Below the pieces are notes generated by a model, which did no database searches, was not told the origin of the DNA, and saw nothing but the letters and a program-made list of their open reading frames with translations. This document shows, piece by piece, positions 1-5,266 of a DNA stretch of 6,534 nt. Numbering within the stretch: position 1 is the stretch's first letter; each line of letters starts with the position of its first letter. Both the position numbers and the translations under genes were made by a program. Origin of the DNA: an uncultured Bacilli bacterium (lineage in GTDB: Bacteria; Bacillota_I; Bacilli_A; RF39; UBA660); the NCBI GenBank assembly GCA_947629115.1, contig CANRCL010000061.1, positions 1 to 6,534 on the forward strand, in the 5' to 3' direction.

Positions 1-675
1 AGTCATATGATGAAAAATACAGAATGGGGAGCAGTAGCATACTTATCACATAGTATATATGGAATAGGAAGTAATATCAATGTTAATAATGCATCAGATT
101 ATGTGACTGGAATGGGTGCTGCCGCCAATAGTAATCAAGAGAAAAGATTAGGAGATACTGGAACAAGTAAAGAACAGGGTAAAACGCAGGCCTATAATAG
201 TGGAGCAGGATATCTAGCAAGTACTACTGGAAATATCTATGGAATATATGATATGAGTGGCGGAGCAAGTGAATATATGGCAGCATATCGAGGAGAAACA
301 GTTGGAAAAAGTGGATTTACAGACGATACCGAATTAAAAACAACATATAAAAATTATGTAAATATATACCCATCAGATAGTGGATTAAAAACATATACAA
401 AGAGAATATTAGGAGATGCTACTGGAGAAATGGGGCCATTTTATCAATACTTTGATGGGGATTTAAATAATGGAGCAGGACAAACTGCTGGTACATTAAG
501 AAATCATAGTAGTTGGTACACCGACGCATCGTTATTTGTAGAATCTAGCAGTCCTTGGTTTTATCGAGGCGGATCTTACAATGACGGCGGTCTAGCAGGT
601 CAATTTTACTTCGAGAGGATTACTGGTGATGCCTATGCCGGATTCGGAGCGCGACTTGTTCTTGCCACTAAATAA
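1..675 (+). CDS. C-terminal part of a surface protein with an FGE/C-type-lectin-like domain (5' cut by window edge)
   Basis: The frame is open from base 1 (AGT CAT, Ser-His) into the ATG pair at 7, so the ATG at 7 is probably internal and the true start lies left of the window; 224 residues are visible. I see a GNIYGIYDMSGG stretch at about 232-264, matching the 'GLYDMSGNVWEW' region of formylglycine-generating-enzyme (FGE-sulfatase) folds. A late PWFYRGGSY segment (553-579) and a terminal GFGARLVLA segment (640-666) match the usual RGGSW...GFRL end of that fold. From memory, proteins beginning this domain with HMMKNTEWGAVAYL are common in gut Bacilli and often carry a prepilin-like or membrane-anchored N-terminus; that part cannot be seen here. 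The catalytic cysteines of true FGE are absent, so a ligand-binding or display role is inferred rather than an enzyme. Gly, Ser, Thr and Asn are abundant, as in exported proteins. It converges on the RNase J gene and shares its terminator. Exact function unknown. Confidence 0.8.
   Translation, partial: SHMMKNTEWGAVAYLSHSIYGIGSNINVNNASDYVTGMGAAANSNQEKRLGDTGTSKEQGKTQAYNSGAGYLASTTGNIYGIYDMSGGASEYMAAYRGETVGKSGFTDDTELKTTYKNYVNIYPSDSGLKTYTKRILGDATGEMGPFYQYFDGDLNNGAGQTAGTLRNHSSWYTDASLFVESSSPWFYRGGSYNDGGLAGQFYFERITGDAYAGFGARLVLATK
511..672 (+). other. Candidate DGR-type variable region at the 3' end of the surface-protein gene
   Basis: Base composition changes abruptly inside one gene. By hand count, 541-660 is about 49% GC and 21% A, whereas 301-360 is about 27% GC and 48% A. 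The segment covers the last part of a C-type-lectin-like domain, which is where diversity-generating retroelements place their variable repeats. Many codons end in C or T and could derive from template AAC/AAT by adenine-specific mutagenesis: TCT 574, TAC 577, GAC 583, GGC 586, TAC 607, TTC 610, GAT 628, TAT 634, TTC 643. They alternate with framework residues (RGG, AG, F, TG, A, ARLVLA). No template repeat or reverse transcriptase is in the window, so this is inference from composition and position. The left boundary is approximate. Confidence 0.45.
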
Positions 676-698
676 TTTGCGAATGTAATGGCAAATTA
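673..698 (+). repeat. 8-bp perfect inverted repeat overlapping the stop codon
   Basis: Arms TAATTTGC (673-680) and GCAAATTA (691-698) are perfectly complementary around a 10-nt loop. The left arm includes the TAA stop. No T-run follows directly, so it does not look like a self-standing intrinsic terminator; the real terminator is the next hairpin. DGR variable regions often have a hairpin just downstream that helps target recognition, although the characterised one has a GC-rich stem and a 4-nt loop, unlike this one. It may also simply stabilise the mRNA 3' end. Confidence 0.5.
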
Positions 699-726
699 AA
701 AACCTAGAATTTACTAGGCTTTTTTT
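698..726. terminator. Bidirectional intrinsic terminator between convergent genes
   Basis: Stem CCTAG (703-707) pairs with CTAGG (714-718) around a 6-nt loop. On the + strand it is followed by C and a run of seven T (720-726), ending the surface-protein transcript. On the - strand the five A at 698-702 read as TTTTT after the same stem, so it can also end the RNase J transcript. Extra A-T pairs between the flanking A and T runs would lengthen the stem. The + strand T-run overlaps the RNase J stop codon (725-727). Confidence 0.8.
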
Positions 727-2401
727 AATCTTCTTTTTTATTAACTTCCATTATAACTGGTAGTATAATTGGTCTTCTACCTGTTAATTCATTAATAAAA
801 GGTAATAATTCTAAAATAATTTGATTTTTTAAATCAGTATAATTGTATAATGAAGTTTTTAAGAAATTATTAACTATATCACTTATTTTATGTTCTATTT
901 TATTCATAAGTTCTTGATTTTCATTTACTAAAACAAATCCTCTTGCTGTTACGTTTGGCTTAATTAATAATTTTCTCGAAAGAGTATTAATGTTTAAGAT
1001 AGTTATTAAAATACCATCTTGACTCATTAATTTACGGTCTTTAATTACAACACTACCAACATCACCAACTCTTGAACCATCAACATAAACATCGCCGGCT
1101 TGTACTTTACCCCCACGAGATACAACGCCATCTTTTAATAAAATAACATCGCCATTACTACAAATGAAAGTATTTTCTTCTGGAATATCACAAAGGTGAG
1201 CAATTTCAGTATGACGTTTTAACATTCTAAATTCACCATGCATTGGCATAAAATATTTTGGTTTAATAATTCTTAACATCCATTTAAGTTCTTCTTCTTT
1301 AGCATGACCTGATGTATGAATATCACTAAATTCAGAATTTGTATAAACTTTAACACCTTTTAAATAAAGCATATTAATAATTCTATTTATACTTTCAGCA
1401 TTACCAGGAATAGGGCTAGAAGAGAAGATTACTAAATCATCAGGTAATAAAGATATTTGTTTATGAGTACCATTAGCAATTCTTGATAAGGCCGCCAAAG
1501 GTTCACCTTGACTACCAGTACATAAAATACATAATTCATCTCTTTTTAAACTTTTAGCAGCATTATTATCGATAAAAATTGATTTATCTGTAATAAGGCC
1601 ATTATTTAAAGCCAGTTCAATAGATGCTTCCATACTTCTACCAAAAACAATTATTTTTCGATTATATTTTTTACAAGTTTCAACAATATGTTTAATTCTA
1701 AAGATATTAGAAGCAAATGTTGCAATAATAACTCTCCCTATGTGTCTACCAATAATATCATTTAACATTTCATCAACAACAGATTCACTGTTAGAAAAAC
1801 CACTAGTTAAAGCATTAGTTGAATCGCTTAATAATAAAGTGACTCCCTCAGAACCTAATTTAGCCATCTTATGAATATCAGCCATTGGTCCAATTGGGGT
1901 TAAGTCAAACTTAAAGTCGCCGGTTTCAAAAATAACTCCATTTGGGGTGTGAATAACCACAGCATAAGAATCAGGAATAGAGTGAGTTGTATTAACAAAC
2001 TCTACCATCATATGTTTAAAATTAACTTTTAAATCTTTATCAATTATTTCAATGCTTGGATAATTAATATTTCTTTCTTCTAATTTTTTATCAATTAAAT
2101 CTTTAGCAATTTTGGGAGCATAAATAACTGGTATTTTAACTTGATTAAGTAAGAAAGGAATACCTCCAATATGATCTTCATGTCCGTGAGTAATAAATAA
2201 AGCCTTAATTTTATTTTCATTTTGCTTTAAATATGATATGTCTTGAATAACATAATCGACTCCAAGCAAACCAACTTCTGGAAACATTACACCTGCATCA
2301 ATGATAATTATTTCATCTTCATGGGTAATAACATACATATTTTTACCAACTTCACCAAGGCCACCTAAAGCAACAATGGAAGTTGCACTTTTTTCTTTCA
2401 T
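725..2401 (-). CDS. rnj: Ribonuclease J (metallo-beta-lactamase/beta-CASP family)
   Basis: RNase J is a zinc-dependent endonuclease and 5'-3' exonuclease that matures and degrades RNA in the cytoplasm of Firmicutes. The 558 residues match the family length (about 555 for B. subtilis J1 and J2). The N-terminal ALGGLGEVGKN (11-21) is the family signature. The metal site is complete: HGHEDH (H72, H74, D76, H77), H140 in TTHSIPDS, D162 in ETGDFKFD and H388 in PMHGE. The beta-CASP part shows SDSTNA (192-197), TGSQGEP (295-301) and HTSGHA (362-367). The intact HxHxDH and SDSTN motifs resemble catalytic J1 more than B. subtilis J2, which has HGHDEN and SDSAN. I could not decide further between J1 and a single ancestral J. 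The ATG is preceded by GAGGAA (2407-2412 on the complement) at 5 nt. It has its own promoter, runs divergently from the ATPase-SRP operon and ends in a bidirectional terminator. Confidence 0.97.
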   Translation of the reverse strand: MKEKSATSIVALGGLGEVGKNMYVITHEDEIIIIDAGVMFPEVGLLGVDYVIQDISYLKQNENKIKALFITHGHEDHIGGIPFLLNQVKIPVIYAPKIAKDLIDKKLEERNINYPSIEIIDKDLKVNFKHMMVEFVNTTHSIPDSYAVVIHTPNGVIFETGDFKFDLTPIGPMADIHKMAKLGSEGVTLLLSDSTNALTSGFSNSESVVDEMLNDIIGRHIGRVIIATFASNIFRIKHIVETCKKYNRKIIVFGRSMEASIELALNNGLITDKSIFIDNNAAKSLKRDELCILCTGSQGEPLAALSRIANGTHKQISLLPDDLVIFSSSPIPGNAESINRIINMLYLKGVKVYTNSEFSDIHTSGHAKEEELKWMLRIIKPKYFMPMHGEFRMLKRHTEIAHLCDIPEENTFICSNGDVILLKDGVVSRGGKVQAGDVYVDGSRVGDVGSVVIKDRKLMSQDGILITILNINTLSRKLLIKPNVTARGFVLVNENQELMNKIEHKISDIVNNFLKTSLYNYTDLKNQIILELLPFINELTGRRPIILPVIMEVNKKED

Positions 2402-2446
2402 TATAATTCCTCATTTCTTTTAATAAAAGTTTTTTAACTAACAAAC

Positions 2447-2475
2447 ATTATACTCTAAATAATACTTTTTGTCTA
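2447..2475 (-). promoter_or_regulatory. Sigma-A-type promoter of the RNase J gene
   Basis: Reading the - strand, TAGACA (2470-2475, 5 of 6 to TTGACA) and a perfect TATAAT (2447-2452) are separated by exactly 17 bp. Transcription would start near 2440, giving a leader of about 38 nt that contains the GAGGAA ribosome binding site. I see no structured leader or riboswitch in it. Confidence 0.8.
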
Positions 2476-2541
2476 GTTTATTTTTCATTTGAGTTAATTA
2501 GTTTAATAGCATAAAAAGATATCAACAATTAAAAAATCGAA

Positions 2542-2553
2542 TTTACAAAAATT
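2542..2553 (+). repeat. Third copy of the TTTACAAAA(A)TT half-site upstream of the ATPase promoter
   Basis: TTTACAAAAATT here repeats the right arm of the nearby palindrome (TTTACAAAATT at 2582-2592), with one extra A. The two same-orientation copies begin exactly 40 bp apart, about four helical turns. It also forms a 9-bp inverted pair with TTTTGTAAA at 2567-2575. AT-rich DNA makes short matches easy, so this copy alone is weak; its regular spacing is what supports it. Confidence 0.4.
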
Positions 2554-2564
2554 GGATATATACT

Positions 2565-2592
2565 AATTTTGTAAAATGTAATTTACAAAATT
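2565..2592. promoter_or_regulatory. Candidate operator: 11-bp perfect inverted repeat touching the -35 box
   Basis: AATTTTGTAAA (2565-2575) and TTTACAAAATT (2582-2592) are perfect complements around a 6-nt spacer, giving a 28-bp palindrome. The right arm covers the first two bases of the TTGACA -35 box (2591-2596) of the rightward promoter. It lies upstream of the predicted transcription start and has no T-run, so it should act as DNA (a dimeric regulator site) rather than as an RNA hairpin or terminator. The binding protein is unknown; no dedicated repressor gene is visible. Confidence 0.55.
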
Positions 2593-2619
2593 GACATACT
2601 ATGAATTTAATGTTAAAAT
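2591..2619 (+). promoter_or_regulatory. Sigma-A-type promoter of the ATPase-ftsY-ylxM-ffh operon
   Basis: A perfect TTGACA (2591-2596), a 17-bp spacer and TAAAAT (2614-2619) with an upstream TG (2611-2612, extended -10) form a strong promoter. Transcription would begin near 2626, only about 13 nt before the ATPase ATG and right at its ribosome binding site. No equally good promoter was found between here and ffh, so it probably drives the whole run. Confidence 0.8.
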
Positions 2620-2625
2620 TAATAT

Positions 2626-2634
2626 GAAGGTGAT
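2626..2634 (+). promoter_or_regulatory. Ribosome binding site fixing the ATPase start at 2639
   Basis: GAAGGTGAT lies 4 nt before the ATG at 2639 (6 nt from the AAGGTG core). The same frame is open back to a TTG at 2591, but that TTG is part of the -35 box and has no ribosome binding site, so it would not be transcribed. The in-frame ATG at 2624 also lacks a site. The start at 2639 is therefore preferred. Confidence 0.85.
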
Positions 2635-2638
2635 AAAT

Positions 2639-3832
2639 ATGATAGAAAGGCCAGAATATTTACAAACTTTAATTAATTTTAAAGATAAAGAATTAATTAA
2701 AATAGTAACAGGAATAAGAAGATGTGGAAAATCTACTTTATTTGAATTATATATTGATTACTTATTAAAAAATGGTGTAGAAGACAAACAAATAATTCAT
2801 ATAAATTTAGAAGACCATGATTTTAATCAAATAATAGATGACAATGATTTATATAATTATGTTTCTGAAAGATTAAATAAAAATATTAAAAATTATGTCT
2901 TTTTAGATGAAGTTCAAAAAGTTAAAGATTTTCAAAAGGCTTGTGATAGTTTATATATTAAAAAGAATGTGGATTTATATATAACTGGTTCTAATTCTAA
3001 AATATTATCAGGAGAACTAGCGACTTTATTATCTGGAAGATATGTGGAAATAAAAATGTTACCTTTATCATTTAAAGAATATATTTCTTATGTAGGGGAT
3101 AATGATATTTCCAAAAAATATGTTGATTACATAACTAAAAGTTCATTTCCTTATACTTTAATGCTAGATAATATTAGAGATATTAAAATGTATTTAGATG
3201 GTTTATATAATACGGTTATCGTTAATGACATAGCCGATCGTAAAGATATTGCAGATATTGGGATGTTAAAAGATGTTATAAAGTATATGTTTGATAATAT
3301 AGGTAATGTATGTTCTAGTAGATCTATTGCAAATACAATGACATCTAGTGGACGAAAAATATCTGTACCTACCATTGAAAAATATTTAGAGGCTTTAGTG
3401 GAATCCTTTGTCCTTTATAAAGTTTCTAGATATGATATAAAAGGAAAATCTCATTTAACTACGGGAGCAAAATATTATTTATCTGATTTAGGACTTAGAT
3501 ATTATTTACTAGGGCCAAATGCAGTAGATGATGGGAGAATTTTAGAAAATGTTGTTTATCTAGAATTAATAAGACGTGGTTATGAAGTATATATTGGTAA
3601 AATTAATGATGTAGAAGTTGATTTTATTGCTATTAATGAAAAAGGTATAGAATACTATCAAGTAAGTTATAGTTTAAAAGATGAAAAAACTTTAGAAAGA
3701 GAATTAAAAAGTTTAGATTCTATTAATGACCATAATCCAAAGTATATATTATCAACTGATTTTACACCATATAGAACGTATAATGGAATTAAACAAATAA
3801 ATGTCTTTGATTGGTTATTAGATAAATATTAG
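2639..3832 (+). CDS. AAA_14/DUF4143-family ATPase of unknown function
   Basis: A 397-residue ATP-binding protein of the family annotated as AAA_14 plus DUF4143, common and often patchily distributed in gut bacteria. The N-terminal half is a P-loop ATPase: Walker A GIRRCGKST (25-33), Walker B YVFLDE (86-91, D90 and E91) and a sensor-like ITGSNSKIL (115-123), followed by LLSGRYVEI (130-138), typical of the family. The C-terminal half is the DUF4143 region, ending in a nuclease-fold-like stretch EVDFIAI (326-332) and YYQVS (339-343). Here the lysine of a PD-(D/E)xK nuclease is replaced by serine (S343), so nuclease activity is doubtful. No signal peptide or membrane segment is seen. It is the promoter-proximal gene of the run, ending 13 nt before ftsY, whose ribosome binding site directly follows its TAG stop. 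Codon use is AT-rich like its neighbours, giving no compositional sign of recent transfer. Cellular role unknown. Confidence 0.9.
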   Translation: MIERPEYLQTLINFKDKELIKIVTGIRRCGKSTLFELYIDYLLKNGVEDKQIIHINLEDHDFNQIIDDNDLYNYVSERLNKNIKNYVFLDEVQKVKDFQKACDSLYIKKNVDLYITGSNSKILSGELATLLSGRYVEIKMLPLSFKEYISYVGDNDISKKYVDYITKSSFPYTLMLDNIRDIKMYLDGLYNTVIVNDIADRKDIADIGMLKDVIKYMFDNIGNVCSSRSIANTMTSSGRKISVPTIEKYLEALVESFVLYKVSRYDIKGKSHLTTGAKYYLSDLGLRYYLLGPNAVDDGRILENVVYLELIRRGYEVYIGKINDVEVDFIAINEKGIEYYQVSYSLKDEKTLERELKSLDSINDHNPKYILSTDFTPYRTYNGIKQINVFDWLLDKY

Positions 3833-3845
3833 AAAGGAAATTGAT

Positions 3846-4961
3846 ATGGGACTTTTTAGTAAATTTAAAAATATTATTAAGAAAAAAGAAGAAATTGTTA
3901 AAGAAGAAGAAAATGAAAATGTAGAGGAAATAAAGGAAGAAGTAGTTGAAGAAACAGAAGAAGTCAAAGAAGTAGAAGTAAAACAAGAAAAAGTTAAAAA
4001 TAAGAAAAAAAATAAGAAGAAAGTTTCAAATGAAGCCGAAGAAATTAAAGATTATGATAAAGGCTTAAAAAAGACTAGAGACGAATTTATATCAAAATTA
4101 AATATTTTAGGAATTAAGTATACTAAAGTATCTGAAGAATATTTTGAAGAATTAGAAAGTATTTTAATTATGGCTGATATTGGGGTTAATACAGTTATGA
4201 AATTTATGGATAAATTAAGAGATAGAGTAAAAAGTGAAAATATAACTGATATGGAATATTTAAAAGAAGTCATAGTTGATGAATTATTAATTATTTATGT
4301 TGAGGGTGAAAGTTTATCTGATAAAATTAATATGAATGAAGAGGGACCAACTGTAATTTTAATGGTTGGAGTAAATGGGGTAGGTAAAACCACAACTATT
4401 GCGAAACTGGCATACAAATATCAAAATGAGGGTAAAAAAGTTATGCTTATTGCAGGTGATACTTTCCGGGCTGGAGCCGTAGACCAATTAAAAATATGGG
4501 CTGAAAGAACAAAGTCTGAATTTTATGGTATTCAAGATAGTGACCCTGCTAGTGTCATTTATGATGGTTTAAAAATAGCCAAAGAAAAAAATGTGGATAT
4601 TGTATTAATTGATACTGCTGGAAGATTACAAAATAAAGTTAATTTAATGAAAGAGTTAGAAAAAATAAATAAAGTTATTGCAACACATATTCCGGGCGCT
4701 CCTCACGAAACATTGTTAGTAATTGATGCTTCAACTGGCCAAAATGGTATTATGCAAGCCAAAGCCTTTAAAGAAATTACGGATATAACTGGAATTGTCT
4801 TAACTAAACTTGATGGTACTGCTAAAGGGGGAATTGTTTTAGCCATTAAAGAAGAAGTAAATTTACCTGTTAAATTTATTGGTTTAGGAGAAGCCATGAC
4901 TGATTTAAAACCATTTGATATTGAAAATTATATTTATGGTTTATTTAAGGATATGATATAA
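3846..4961 (+). CDS. ftsY: FtsY, signal recognition particle receptor GTPase
   Basis: FtsY is the membrane-associated receptor that docks SRP-ribosome complexes at the Sec translocon; reciprocal GTP hydrolysis with Ffh releases the nascent chain. The 371-residue protein has three parts. Residues 1-14 (MGLFSKFKNIIKKK) look like the amphipathic membrane-targeting helix. Residues 15-70 form a highly charged Glu/Lys A domain with a basic KNKKKNKKK patch (51-59). The NG domain starts at GLKKTRDEF (73-81). GTPase motifs are complete: G1 GVNGVGKTT (175-183), DTFRAGA (205-211), DTAGR (256-260) and TKLDG (320-324), then GLGEAMTDLKPFD near the C-terminus. The ATG follows AAAGGA (3833-3838) by 7 nt. The TAA stop shares one base with the ylxM ATG (TAATG), indicating translational coupling. 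The usual upstream neighbour in Firmicutes is smc; here it is the DUF4143 ATPase. Confidence 0.98.
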   Translation: MGLFSKFKNIIKKKEEIVKEEENENVEEIKEEVVEETEEVKEVEVKQEKVKNKKKNKKKVSNEAEEIKDYDKGLKKTRDEFISKLNILGIKYTKVSEEYFEELESILIMADIGVNTVMKFMDKLRDRVKSENITDMEYLKEVIVDELLIIYVEGESLSDKINMNEEGPTVILMVGVNGVGKTTTIAKLAYKYQNEGKKVMLIAGDTFRAGAVDQLKIWAERTKSEFYGIQDSDPASVIYDGLKIAKEKNVDIVLIDTAGRLQNKVNLMKELEKINKVIATHIPGAPHETLLVIDASTGQNGIMQAKAFKEITDITGIVLTKLDGTAKGGIVLAIKEEVNLPVKFIGLGEAMTDLKPFDIENYIYGLFKDMI

Positions 4962-5263
4962 TGGAAAAGTTTTTTTACTATAATAATTTATATTTAATTT
5001 ATAAAGATTTACTTAAAGAAACTAATTCAGAAGTATTCGATTTATATTATGGTGAAAATATGACTATGCAAGAAATTGCTGATTTAAAAGGAGTATCTAA
5101 AAGTCGAATTGGATTAATTATAAAAAAAGTAGAACAAAAATTAGATAATTATGAAAGTATTTTACATTTATATAAAAAGAATTTAAACTTACAAAGTTTA
5201 TTAGAATTAAAAGATATTAAAAGTATAAAAAAAGGGATTGAAAATATTTTAAAAGGAGAATAG
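4961..5263 (+). CDS. ylxM: YlxM/p13-like HTH protein (UPF0122) of the SRP operon
   Basis: A 100-residue protein between ftsY and ffh, the standard position of ylxM in Firmicutes and Mollicutes. The N-terminus YLIYKDLLKE...VFDLYYGENMTMQEIADLKGVSKSRI resembles a sigma-70 region 4 helix-turn-helix. The first helix covers about 35-43 (TMQEIADLK), the turn is GVS (44-46) and the second helix runs about 47-61. It is followed by NYE (63-65) and a helical Lys/Leu-rich tail, as in the family. YlxM homologues have been linked to SRP assembly or activity in streptococci; DNA binding has not been generally proved. The recognition-helix segment reads SKSRIGLIIKK instead of the more usual SRQAVYDNIKR. A ribosome binding site AAGGA (4947-4951) lies inside the ftsY end, 9 nt before the ATG, and the start overlaps the ftsY stop by one base. 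Confidence 0.88.
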   Translation: MEKFFYYNNLYLIYKDLLKETNSEVFDLYYGENMTMQEIADLKGVSKSRIGLIIKKVEQKLDNYESILHLYKKNLNLQSLLELKDIKSIKKGIENILKGE

Positions 5264-5266
5264 ATT

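Noticed and set aside
2591..2638. N-terminal extension of the ATPase from a TTG at 2591
   Set aside because: That TTG is the first half of a perfect -35 box, lies upstream of the likely transcription start and has no ribosome binding site. The ATG at 2639 has a good one.
2402..2638. Riboswitch or small RNA in the divergent intergenic region
   Set aside because: The 237 bp are explained by two promoters, two ribosome binding sites and the half-site repeats. Both predicted leaders are too short for a known riboswitch and no terminator is present.
3756..3784. Possible internal promoter for ftsY, with TATAAT at 3779-3784
   Set aside because: The -10 match is perfect, but the 17-bp-spaced -35 is CTGATT (3 of 6) and the site lies in ATPase coding sequence. 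Chance TATAAT is frequent at this AT content. Only transcript mapping could rescue it.
3888..4040. Glu/Lys-rich GAAGAA-like tract at the start of ftsY considered as a nucleotide repeat
   Set aside because: It has no regular period and encodes the variable, charged A domain normal for FtsY.
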